Assembly: GCA_038380435.1 (NCBI GenBank)
Contig: JAWZYU010000011.1
Location: 74,025,501-74,089,500 of the forward strand
Direction of reading: 5' to 3'
Length of the DNA: 64,000 nt
DNA from: Ryuthela nishihirai
Lineage: Eukaryota > Arthropoda > Arachnida > Araneae > Heptathelidae
The position numbers and the translations under genes were made by a program. The notes below the pieces were generated by a model that ran no database searches, had not been told where the DNA came from, and worked only from the letters and a program-made list of their open reading frames with translations. Below are positions 54,426 to 64,000 of the stretch, piece after piece; positions within the stretch are counted from its first letter, which is position 1; every line of letters begins with the position of its first letter.

Positions 54426-55055
54426 TATTTATGCTAATGTCATATCCTTACTTTATGCCGAGATGAGAAGAGTGTAAAAAATATTTTTCCAAGTGAAGGT
54501 TGCAGATTTTTTATGTACATGACTCACGATCGTGCTGTTTCAATTATGACTTTCGTCCTGGGTTCTCCCTGAACCAACACCCTTTATTTATTCACGTTAC
54601 CAAGTCTTCGTGCTAGAATTCAGTTATTGAGACTAATTTCGCTTCACAGACACCATTTTCGTTTTTGTGAATAGCACTCTTTATAGGCCTCCTTGGTATA
54701 TTTGGTATCCTTGGGCTCATACTCACCAACTAACAGGCTCACCGTTCTTTGGGCCTAGAACATAGCCTATATATGTCACCATCGCTTTCTAGTTATTCCA
54801 CAAAGAACATTTTCTGCCACATGTATATATAAGAATTTTCTTCCTTGGTATATTTTTCTCATATATACAAGATTATTTTTTTTACATTGTGTATCTATCT
54901 AAGTGTATTGTAATGTTATTATTGTATTGGCATTTTCTAAGAATTTCAGTTTTTTTAATTGCTTTTGGAGAAGTGTTCAACTAAACACCCCAGAGGGGTG
55001 TAATGTTACATATATAAATATTCCACAAAGTTAGGCAATAGTTTAAAATTACAGG
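54426..55055. other. AT-rich sequence, no gene seen
   Basis: No recognised domain or repeat. Confidence 0.4.
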
Positions 55056-55820
55056 CTACAAGGTTCGTGTACTGGGAAGCAAACAGAGGAATAAGGAGGA
55101 GACAGAACGGGGGCTTGCGAGACAGAGAAGAGGATGAGAGGTTTTCTGACTTGTCTTTCAAAACCACCCACTGATCAGTGTGGCGGTGACTTTTTCAGTA
55201 GCTCTGGCAAGCGCTCTGTTCAGTGTCTTCCGTTTTCTTTCTTTTCAATGTTTCTGTTCATTGACAGTTCGATGCTCATTACCCAAACAAAAGGACGAGG
55301 CCAGCACAAAAGTCTTGACATGCGACTTCCATGACGTCTAGATCAGTTTATATCCCCTGCTGAGCCACGGTCCTTTTGTTAGGGGCCTCCACACTCTCAC
55401 TATGACGTTTTCTGGACTGGCTCGAAGACTACAAGAACAAACAAAGCCCGCCACCAAGTCCGGTGTCGATGGTTGGCAAGGTGGCCGATGCCCTCCTGGG
55501 GAGGAGGGGGGGGGGGATCCAGTTGAAGTCGTGGTGAAAGGCCATTGGTGATCATCAGTGTGCATGGTGAGAACGTGCTCGGAGGATGTTCATGTGGTTA
55601 TGATGAAGGAATAAAAACGGGGGGAAGAGAAGAAGTTCCGAGTCGATTCTCTCTGTGACTGGGTTTGCCCCAGCAAGCTTCTTCGCAAACGGAAGGTCAG
55701 CACGAAGATGCAAAGTTTGGGAATTGGGGAGAAGACAGGGCAGTCCATTCCGAGAGATGCGCCAGGCAGAGGCTGTAGGAAAACATCGGGTTCGCCTTGC
55801 AAGCATGCGGGTACGACATT
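55056..55820. other. GC-richer, CpG-containing island of unknown function
   Basis: Base composition is clearly unlike the AT-rich flanks and the segment is not a recognised repeat. Several moderate frames are open on the minus strand (for example 55,555-55,806) but none has a known signature. A poly-G run (55,505-55,514) sits inside. It could be a first exon/promoter or an unrecognised TE. Confidence 0.35.
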
Positions 55821-56114
55821 AACACTACTACTAAAATAAGCGAAATTATGTATTTTAACTAGAAGAATCCATATTACCTCTGGTGAACCTCGTTTTCAAA
55901 TAGAAGACGTTTTTCATTTACCTACTTTTTCACGATTTAAAAATTGTAAAGGAAACAATGGATGATTGGGAAATGGAAAGAGAAGTATCTCATTATCACT
56001 GTTACAACATGAAAAGTATTTGCCTCCATCCTTAAAATGACAAAGTTGCTTTTCTCACACCCCTCTAAGAAGAGGAGGGACAGGGTTCCAAATAGGTCAG
56101 CATCCACATTTACC

Positions 56115-56412
56115 TCCTTTAAATCCCATTTCTGCTGTGGGTTAGAAAGGAGACACAGATGGGCTTGAAAAGTCAGCCGTCCATCGAATGGAACATCAAG
56201 CTGTGGCACCGTGTGTAGGAGACAGCCGTACCCTGTGCTTGTTAAAAATATACATTAATGACCTTGATGGTGGCTTCTCTCTGAATCTTAGCAGTTGTCC
56301 AGTGAGTCCCCTTCCCCCAACCTCCGATAAGCCCTTGGGGTCCTTGAGACCTGCCATTGATCCAATTGTGTGCAAAAGAATAAAAAGTGACGCTCAGTGA
56401 TAAACAGCCCAA
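56115..56412 (+). mobile_element. SINE-A copy 13, old, 5'-truncated
   Basis: Phrases GACACAGATGGGCTTGAAAAG, CCATCGAATGGAACATCAAGC, GTCCAGTGAGTCCCCTTCC and the tail GATAAACAGCCC show a diverged copy lacking the head. Confidence 0.85.
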
Positions 56413-56784
56413 TGAAATTAAATAATTCACTGGATTATTTATTTGGTTCAGAATTAAGTCGCAAAAACAACCTTAGACAAGCGGAAGGAAGAAACGAAAA
56501 TGGTGCCTTTTGTTGCATCTGACGTCACGAAATCTCTGTTAACGTGACAAATGAAGACTGTCATTGTTGAGATGAAAGCATAGCTTTAGTAAAAGAGTCA
56601 TTCTAAAGGAATGTTTATAGGTGAAGTGCTTGTTATAGCGACATTGTGCTGAGCTTTACGTAAGAGGGATATAATTTATGTGCTTTTTAGTGAAACGATA
56701 ATCTACGTCATTTAACAACTGAACGTTATTGGAAGGAAGACTTCATTTAGTTAAAAGGATAGAGAGAATATTAGAACTAGAGCA

Positions 56785-57267
56785 ATGCAACTCCAACTAG
56801 ATACAGATGAAGTAAAGGAAGTATCTTCTCAGGGGGGAGAGGAAGTAGATGCTTAAAGTTTTCAAATCAACGAGGGACATTATGACGTAGCAGAGGAGAC
56901 TAACGTGGGCATTTCTCTTGCGATGCTTCAGGAAGAGAGCGGAAGTAACAGAATTAATATCATTTGAGCCCTAATCGAAAAAGTAACAGAAGAAATTGAT
57001 GACACCATGGACGAAGAAAACGAATCAGCGATACCTAGGATGGGGCCTCTCGACATCACTGAGCGTAATTTCAGCTTTCCCGAAATCCTTTGTGAGGCTG
57101 AGATTGCTCCATTCGATCCTGACGTCCTATACCAAAGCGGCAAAATTTACGAGATAAGAGCAGAACTAAGTAGAAACAAACCAGGACGATTGCGTCGCTT
57201 CTGCAAAGCCTTGTGTAGAATTTTCTGCTCCGGATGCTGCAAAGGAAAGAGAAGGAGGGCACGCTAG
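56785..57267 (+). pseudogene. Unknown short protein, one frame with two internal stops
   Basis: A single frame runs from ATG at 56,785 to the stop at 57,267 (161 codons). It is interrupted only by TAA (56,854) and TGA (56,965), and reads like protein throughout. The first segments are acidic (LDTDEVKEV; YDVAEETNVGISLAMLQEES). The last, from ATG at 57,007 in an excellent context (GACACCATGG), is 86 residues with an acidic start (MDEENES) and a basic Cys-rich end (RRFCKALCRIFCSGCCKGK then RRRAR). The C-terminal Cys cluster beside basic residues could suit lipidation or nucleic-acid binding, but I do not recognise the family. The frame could be a decayed gene, or only the last 86 codons may be translated. 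A histone-type stem-loop follows at 57,341. Confidence 0.5.
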
Positions 57268-57340
57268 TTGTTTCAATGTCCTACTCGTCCCTCATCTGTC
57301 TGCAAAGAATTCCTTCCAGTTCTTCGTTTTGAAAGAAAAC

Positions 57341-57356
57341 GGCCCTTTTCAGGGCC
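57341..57356 (+). terminator. Histone-type mRNA 3' stem-loop
   Basis: GGCCCTTTTCAGGGCC gives a perfect 6-bp stem and a TTTC loop, matching the replication-dependent histone consensus (GGYYCTTTTCARRGCC). It has an A-rich 5' flank (AAAGAAAAC) and a purine stretch (GATAAAGGA) 10-20 nt downstream, where the U7-pairing element is usual. It lies 74 nt after the ORF stop, on the same strand. An AATAAA polyadenylation signal follows at 57,482-57,487. In this class SLBP and U7 snRNP process the mRNA without a poly(A) tail. Confidence 0.8.
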
Positions 57357-57359
57357 CCT

Positions 57360-57890
57360 AAATTTGATAAAGGATTGCCAATATGTGTGTTGTTCTGTCC
57401 TTCTTTAATACTCTTTCAGCGCTGCAACTAAATTTAGCTTAGCCTTACCTCTGTCAGTTAATTTGCATGGCATAGTGACGCAATAAAACTCTTTCTTTAG
57501 GATAACACTGAGGAGAGGAATTGCAACTAAGTATCCTTTAAATCCTAATACAGATAATTATAAAACATTGACATTTGTAGAAACTGAACTTTTGTGAGAT
57601 CATCAGACAACGACAAACATGCATGTAACTACTTAAAGATTTATTCTGGATCTCAGTGATATCTCATCTCCTAGTTATGGCCTGACAAGTTAGCTTCTAT
57701 TAGCTTTGTCATCATTTCTGCAAAACACGTTTTACACTCTAAAATTTCAATATCATACATTTTCCAGAGTACTTTACATTTTGCATGAAAACAAATGACA
57801 ACATTAAAGAAAGTAATTTACCGGGAAATAAATCATAAATTGCAAAAGTTATTAAAAAGATTCACCTTAAACGTTATAATTACTAATACA
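57360..57890. other. AT-rich 3' flank
   Basis: Apart from the AATAAA at 57,482 no feature is seen. A (TA)n tract (about 57,890-57,938) leads into the next RTE relic. Confidence 0.4.
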
Positions 57891-57938
57891 TATATATGTA
57901 TATATATAGTCTATATATATATATACATATATATAGTC

Positions 57939-58712
57939 TTGAAGCAGCCTTGGAGTAAAAAGGTCCAACCAGACTGTGTAATTCAGCTCTCGAAATGTCT
58001 GTCCTGAGTAGAGCTGATGTATTTGGCAATTGAAAGCCAATTCTAACAAGGTCTTATTTGACATTGTCTGCTCACCGCAACCTATGTCTCCCTCTTATTC
58101 TCTGGCCTTTTAGGCACATCGTCCATAATCTTATTCTCTAATCTCTCGTTATGCGTATGGGGAACATGGCCAAAGTAATGAAGCCTCTCTCTGCAAAATA
58201 TGCTGCTCAAAAGTGGTTGCAGACTGCTTAGCCTAACATTACCATTACTTACAAAATGAAACCCTCTGATTCCGAATATATTACTGCGTAAAGCATACAG
58301 AATCAAAGATATGAAGTTTCCTGTTATCTTGATTAAAAATAACATATGTATAATATTCACTGTCATAACTATATTAAATAATTTTTCCACACTCTGCATA
58401 ATTCTTGAAGTCACCGCAGCAATCGCTATTCTTCTGTTTATCCCATGTCGCACATCGCCAGAGATAATTAAACTGAGACAATTGCTCGTGCCAACCATTC
58501 AAAATAACTGAAACACAAACAAGCTGACCAATTTTCAGCACTTTAGGCTGAAATTTTGTCCTGAAAAAAAAAAAAAAAAGTCACTTTAGGCCTTTTTTCA
58601 GCACTCAGCTTATGATGAAACCTCCTCTATCAGCAGTCTTATCAACAGCACTAATGAAAGAATTCATCCAATCAGCATCATTTGCCAAAAGAATCAAATG
58701 TGCATAATCTAG
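57939..58712 (-). pseudogene. RTE relic copy 5, old, internally deleted
   Basis: The 3' part of the family on the minus strand: end GGCTGCTTCAAGACT joined to (TA)n instead of (ATG)n, then a decayed C-terminal domain and RT tail. An A-run insertion lies at about 58,564-58,579, and a fragment of the YADD-side sequence (NDADWMNSFISAVD) at about 58,620-58,690. It abuts the next copy. Confidence 0.85.
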
Positions 58713-59978
58713 TTCTTTATCATCATCTTCAAGCAGCCATGGGTTATGGAGGTCCAACCAGACCATGAAATTTAGTTCTCCAAGCATATCTGTCCTGAGC
58801 TACATCTGCTGCATCTGGCCACTGCACACCAATTCTAACAAAGTCCAGTTTGACACTGTCTGCCCACCGCATCCTAGGTTTTCCCTTCTTTCTGAGGCCT
58901 TTAGGCACACTGTTCATAACCCTATTCGCCAATCTATAATTATCCATACGGGCAACATGGCCAAACCAGCGGAGTCTCTCTCTGCACAATATGCTGCTTA
59001 AAGGAGGATGCAGACTCCTTTGCCTAACCTCATCATTAGTTACAAATTTAAACCACCTAATGCCCAAGATACTGCGTAAGTATCTGGAATCAAAAGCATC
59101 TAGTTACCTGTTATCTTGTTTACACAGCATCCAAGTTCACTACCATAACTAACTCTAGAAAGAACCAAACTATTATACAGTCTAATTTTAGTCTTTTGGT
59201 GTATACGCCTATTTCTCCACAATCTCCATAGATTCATAAATGTCCCAGCGGCAATTCCTATTGTTCTATTTATCTCATACCGCACATCACCAGTACCTGT
59301 TACATAGCTCCCAAGATAATTAAACTGTGACACCTGCTCAAGACTGCAACCATTCAGATGAACTGAATCACAGCCTGCCTGACCAATTTTCATCACTTTA
59401 GTTTTCTCTCTGTTTGTAACCAAACCTACTCTACTACCAGTCTCATCAACAGCTTGAATGAAAGGTTCATCTCATCAACATCATTTGCCAAAAGGGCTAA
59501 ATCATCAGCATAATCTAAGTCAGAAATTTTCATATCTCCAGCCCATTTAAGGCCAAAATCTTTCCCTTGAAGTGAATTTCGCATAACATAATCAATAAAC
59601 ATACTAAAGAGAAAAGGAGGCAAAATGCACCCTTGTGGAACACCAGGAAGCAATGCTAAACTTATTGCTATAAGCCTTACTAACTCTCACACACGATTCC
59701 TTGCTTTTATAGAGCGTTTCATTATGTTAACTAACTAGTCTGGTATACCATATGATTTCACAATCAACCACAAATTATGACGATCAACAGGGTCGAAAGC
59801 TTTTTTGAAATCAACAAAGCTAGCAACCAAAGGTTTCTGAAACTCTAAGCATTTCTCAAGAATCTGCCTAAGTAAAAATATTTTATCAATACATCCCCTA
59901 CCACTTCTGAACCTGCAATGCTCATCACACAGTTGTTCATCAACCAAATTCTTAATTGTATTAAGTGAAATAATGCTT
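58713..59978 (-). pseudogene. RTE copy 4, 5'-truncated
   Basis: Closely similar to copy 2. The 3' end (…CTTGAAGATGATGA) lies at 58,713 beside copy 5. The minus-strand RT includes VDFKKAFDPVDR (Pro for Ser), GVPQGCILPPFLF and LDYADDLALLAN, with the complete C-terminal domain (RWFGHVARMDNYR…RMRWADSVKLD). It is truncated at about 59,978 within the RT palm. Several frame breaks. Confidence 0.92.
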
Positions 59979-60464
59979 TATTACTAAACATATAGTAATT
60001 AATATTAACCTAGGCAGTAATATTTCTTTAGTTAATCGGCAGCTATTTTTTCATAATTATAACGTCTTTTTATTTAACCAGAACACGGTGGTTCATATGT
60101 CTCAAATCTGGAGGGAGCCATTTAGGAGTATATGAAGGATTTTGTAGTTAAAAGTGTCATTTCTTGACTATAAAATCCTTCATCTGCCCCTACATGTAGC
60201 CTTCAGGTGGGGGACTGAAGGCGTCAGGGGTTTGCCTTCCCAGAAAAAAAATTGGATGTCTCTTGGAATCAAAAAATAAAACACGTGCGAGTCTCTTGGA
60301 GGGGGCCATGGCCCCCTCCAAGAGTGCTCCCTCCCCTCTTATGACCGCCACTGAACCAGACAAGAAGTATAAATATGAATTATAACACTTGTATTGAAGT
60401 AAAACACAACTTATTCCTTTAAAGTCCTTGAAAAATTAAGTAATAAATTATCATTCGAAAAATA
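59979..60464. other. Intergenic sequence with strong palindromes
   Basis: A 17-bp inverted repeat (ATGAAGGATTTTGTAGT, 60,132-60,148, versus 60,167-60,183, one mismatch) and a 32-bp perfect palindrome centred on GGGGGCCATGGCCCCC (60,293-60,324) occur here. They are probably remains of MITE ends. No gene. Confidence 0.7.
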
Positions 60465-61906
60465 CACTAATCGCGAAAAAATTGTGCGATCCTCACCAAA
60501 CTTGTTCATGTAACCAGAAAAGTAATGCCGAGTGAGCATATAGTATGCAAATTAATCTAGGTTGCGTCAATTTGCGTAATCGGAAAGCGGCATGAAAATG
60601 GATATTTCGGAGTGGATCGTTATTTTATGTTTTAAATGGTAGTAAAGAGATTCGAAATGGCCATTTTGTAGGAAAGACCTCGAGACATTTGCCAAATGAA
60701 CTGCGGTGGAGAGCTATTGACCGGCTCGAAGCAGGCCAAAGTCAGTCAGACGTTGCACGATGGCTGAATTGTGAGTCCTTCTGTGGTCCATAGACTGTGG
60801 AATCAATTTCTTAGCACGGATTCTGAGTCTCGGAGGTTTAGCCTAAGAAGGGGCTAGAGTTACGACCGCTGTACAAGACCGATGTCTGCGATGAACGGCA
60901 AAGAAGGAGCAGAACGTCTTCTCCCTCTCAGCTACGATCCCCTCTTGCAGCAGCCACTGGGAGGGTTATATCACCTTCTACTGTGCGTAAAAGGCTGGAG
61001 AACTGTACGCTAGAAGGCCAGTAATTTGTCCTCATGACCTCATGACCCTCATGTCACGTCACAGGAGAGAGCGGTTGAATTGGGCATGCACGCATGTTAA
61101 CTGGACAGAAGAGCAATGGAGGTCCGTACTTTTCACAGATGGTCCAGATATTGCTTACAGAGCGATTCCAGACATTGTTCGATATGGAGAGAATCATCCC
61201 AGTAACATCCGTCAAAGAGACAGTTACGGCGGAGGTAGCGTGTGTGTTTGGGGTGGCATTTCCTTAGGTATACGCACAGACCTCTATGTGTTGACGAGTG
61301 GGAACCTTAATGCTCAAAGGTATAGAGATGACATCCTGGAGCCTTATGTATGTCCTTACGCTGGTGCAATAGGTGAAACATTCATCTTACAAGACGATAA
61401 CGCTCGTCCACACAGAGCTGGACTAGTGGAACAATACCTTCAAGAGGAGACCATTATGCGCATGGAGTGGCCAGCTCGATCTCCCGACCTAAATCTGATT
61501 GAGCATGTGTGTGATGCTCTAGGTAGACGTTTGCTGCCCTCAATCCGCCATCTAAAACAATGGGAGAACTTATTACTGCTTTAAAGGAACAATGGTCGTT
61601 ACTCCCTACTGAGCTGATTCGCAACTTCATAAGTAGCATGAAACATCGCTGTCGTGCCTGCATTGCTGTAAGGGGTGACCACACTCCTTATTAAAAAGCT
61701 TTGCTCATTGCATTCTGACATCTCATTTTTGGACAAGTTCTTGTAAGTGTTATTTTTTGACAAAAAATATTTCTAGTGTAAAATAGTTATACAATTCTGA
61801 AACTAGCATTGTAATTCATGTTTTCATCAAATTTCATTATAATCTTTCATATATAGTTTTTTTATCATAATTTTTCTGAGTTTTCCTTAATTTATGGAAA
61901 CCAGTG
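60465..61906 (+). mobile_element. Tc1-like DNA transposon
   Basis: It contains a largely readable DD34E transposase. The proposed limits use TA at 60,463-60,464 (then CACTAATCGCG) and TA at 61,907-61,908 (after …TTTATGGAAACCAGTG). Only CACT is shared by the two ends, so the boundaries are tentative. Confidence 0.7.
60685..61694 (+). pseudogene. Tc1-like DD34E transposase, C-terminal two-thirds largely open
   Basis: The N-terminal helix-turn-helix region is decayed (LPNELRWRAIDRLEAGQSQS near 60,687, then stops and shifts). From 61,042 a 180-codon frame holds the catalytic core: VLFTDGPDI (first Asp), GGGSVCVWGGIS, LTSGNLNAQRYRDDILEP, ILQDDNARPHRAG (second Asp) and WPARSPDLNLIEH. Its Glu lies 34 residues after the second Asp, giving DD34E. 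A one-base shift near 61,555 moves the end (LIRNFISSMKHRCRACIAVR) to the frame stopping at 61,694. Leu replaces the usual Pro in LNPIEH. It would act at TA sites; inactive as it stands. Confidence 0.9.
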
Positions 61907-61908
61907 TA

Positions 61909-63160
61909 GCATGCAATAATTTGTAAAATACAACATTTTGTTTCATCCTTATGAATGAAGTATAGAATTGTACACTTTCCAATTTCATTTTAAAGTTTTA
62001 AATATATAGGAACATTACACTTTTTTTGCTGTAGAACTATAGAAACTAAATGCAAAAAAAATTACAAAATCATTCCTTTATCTGCTAATTGTTTACGAAA
62101 AAAAATCCGTAAAACGATTTTTCCAATATTTTTCTCAGAACAAGAAAGAAAATTTGCCGATGTAACCCGCATGGTGAGGTGAGCGACAACTGGGGAAACT
62201 GAGCATGCGCAGTTGATGCTTCGACAGTTCTCTCACATCACAGCTAAATAGCCTGTCAGTCAACCTATGTCTACGAAAACTATGCAACAGTCAACTGCTC
62301 ATGATCATAATCTTCCTATAATCTCTGGAGAGGCGCATTCAGTAGCGAGGAGTTTTTTTTTAAACGAGATAAAAAGAGGAGGATGGGGGAGACACAAAAC
62401 GGAATAAAACATTTAGAAAATATTACACGCTGAATTTCTCTTCTGTCATAATCACATTTAAAGCTGATTCCAGATGATATCAGCAACGAGAGGGAAGGGG
62501 GATATATTGTTTATACAATTCGAAGTCTTCATCGTAAACTTCTAAGCTACATTTCAGTGCAGTGTATATTCCACCAAAGTTCAGATTCTTCGAAAAGTTA
62601 TTACTTGCAACTGGCCTTGGGCAAGCAAAAAGACTTTCCCCCCGTTTCTTGTGCCGGTCATGAGGGAGAATCTGGCATCGCAGTCAAGTTAAAGCCTCAC
62701 AATATCACCGCAAGTACTACTTGCACGGATCAGTCTTTTTAATAACGAGGCCCGTCAGCTAACTCTTTCGATTGGTCAGCTGCTTTCGAAGATTCGCTCG
62801 AAACCGGAGAGTGATTGAATCTTATGGCATTTTGTTCCTTATGGCATTGAACTCCAATACTTGAAGGACATTTAAAATGAAAGGTTTGTTTTTTATCGCT
62901 GATTCGAAATCAATGAACGAGAGAAATAAAAAAAACTCGTTCAAACGCTGAAACTTGAAACGTTCCGGATCAAAGAGAAAATCAGACGTTGATTTTCTCT
63001 CTTTTTCCTTTGGGGGGGGGGGGGGGTGCAAAGACTATATTTTTTAAACAAAAAGCTTCAGTAATCTTTTATCAAATTTTTTATAATATTATCTGAGCGA
63101 AATGAAAAACGTTACCAATCTGGATCAGATTTCGATTCAACTTTAGCTACTTGGGGTAAA
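61909..63160. other. AT-rich sequence; short GC-richer segments, no gene identified
   Basis: A GC-richer stretch at 62,155-62,300 contains GAGCATGCGCAG, an NRF1-like core. Another at 62,600-62,820 has short frames only. A poly-G run lies at 63,013-63,026. No coding or RNA feature can be supported. Confidence 0.35.
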
Positions 63161-63164
63161 AAAA

Positions 63165-63221
63165 TTCGGTTTCAAACACAGTATTCGTGGCTAATTGCTC
63201 TATCAGTTGAGCTAAGGAAGA
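63165..63221 (-). tRNA. tRNA-like relic (A and B boxes), probably pseudogene or SINE head
   Basis: On the minus strand TTAGCTCAACTGATAGAGC is a good tRNA D-arm/A box. GTGTTTGAAACC follows about 30 nt later as a weak B box. The acceptor stem does not pair, so I do not call a functional tRNA. Confidence 0.3.
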
Positions 63222-63754
63222 AATGATTTACCGTTCCTTGAATAAGGCAATAATCAGTGGTGGCTTGGTTTAAATCTTTGGTGAAACTTAACAGAAACTA
63301 GAACAGGCAGGGCCCGGATGTAGGGAAAACTTTTGAGGAGATGCCTGATTTTGAATTGAACTGAATCGGACTGAAAAGATCTTCCATGATGCAAATAATT
63401 CGTTTTTTCTTTTAACAGCTATTATCAAAATGCATTATTTACCAAAATATTTTCGGAAAAAATAAGACAAGCGTTTTGATCCTTTTTAGTTCAAAACTCT
63501 TGTGTTATTTTAACACACTCTCGACTGCGAAGTCGACCGGTGTATGCAGAGAAACCAACAGTGCAGGGACGAAACTGGTCTTTGCCGCGAAGTTGCCGAA
63601 TAAGGAAATAAGGAACAGACGGCTGACAACGATTCTCAACCTGAATTCCGTTAGAGTAAGGAATTGAATAATTTAAATTAAATAATAGTCCCGAATTCGT
63701 TTCGTTTCAGCTTGTGGTACTGTTCCAGCTAGTTTTAGGTTCTAGCTAGTTTCA
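63222..63754. other. Intergenic sequence with a MITE end
   Basis: GGCAGGGCCCGGATGTAGGG at 63,305-63,325 resembles the 5' end of the CAGGGCCGGATCTA MITE family. No gene. Confidence 0.4.
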
Positions 63755-63756
63755 AT

Positions 63757-64000
63757 TGGCAGCGTGCCAAGCTCGTAATCTGAAGTGCCCAGGTTCGAAT
63801 CCCACCTGGGCCAGCGATGCGATTTATCACCGTAAAACTGCTCACGGTCAGTAGAGGACACCGATGGACTATAAAAGTTGCCGTCCATCCGATGAAATGT
63901 TAAGGAGTGGCCCCATGTGTAGGAGAGCCATACCCTGTGCACGTTAAAGAGCAAGGAGGAGTGCCTTGACGGGAGGTTACCATCTCCTTCCTAACAGCTA
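63757..64000 (+). mobile_element. SINE-A copy 14, cut by the window end
   Basis: Head from TTGGCAGCGTGCC with anticodon-region CTCGTAATCTGAAG, then B box GGTTCGAATCC and the family body to CTTCCTAACAGCTA at the window edge. The CTGAAG is closer to elongator tRNA-Met than in the other copies. Confidence 0.92.

Noticed and set aside
1..64000. CRISPR array or bacterial operon interpretation of the repeats
   Set aside because: Repeats have no uniform spacers, there are no cas genes, and introns, SINEs and LINEs show the DNA is eukaryotic.

Overview
The window is AT-rich metazoan nuclear DNA dominated by transposable elements (TEs) and their remains. There is no bacterial gene organisation. The content is non-LTR retrotransposons (an I/Jockey-like LINE with RNase H, several RTE-clade copies, a CR1/L2-like LINE), Tc1/mariner DNA transposons, hAT-type elements and MITEs, two tRNA-derived SINE families, and minisatellites. 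This mix fits an invertebrate, most likely an arthropod; a chelicerate is possible but the sequence does not prove it. Only two loci look like host protein-coding sequence: a C2H2 zinc-finger exon (minus strand, about 6.87-7.22 kb), and a short broken reading frame at 56.8-57.3 kb followed by a perfect histone-type 3' stem-loop.

Layout. 0.08-0.27 kb: MITE. 0.78-5.92 kb: decayed I/Jockey-like LINE (plus). 6.8-7.2 kb: zinc-finger exon. 7.5-12.6 kb: transposase relics, SINEs, MITEs. 12.69-16.18 kb and 32.21-36.65 kb: two arms of a large inverted duplication carrying matching splice-site-bounded exon candidates (76 and 325 nt). The 16-kb spacer holds SINE-A copies, a 150-bp repeat array, a Tc1 element (22.36-23.38 kb), hAT MITEs and a 3-kb minisatellite array ending in a hAT terminus (26.9-30.14 kb). 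36.8-46.6 kb: three RTE copies, one inserted into another with a 12-bp target duplication. 46.64-53.10 kb: a nested stack in which a Tc1 element contains SINE-A, which contains a CR1-like LINE, which contains SINE-B and a hAT element. 53.4-64 kb: a full-length SINE-A, an unexplained GC-richer island, the histone-stem-loop ORF, two more RTE relics, a Tc1 element with a near-complete DD34E core, and a last SINE-A running off the end.

No element seen here is intact and autonomous. RTE and CR1-like LINEs could have supplied reverse transcriptase to the SINEs, and the hAT and MITE copies need a transposase encoded elsewhere. The features most worth following up are the inverted duplication with exon-like conserved blocks, the ORF with a histone-type 3' end, the hAT element whose interior is a minisatellite, and the datable nest at 46.6-53.1 kb.
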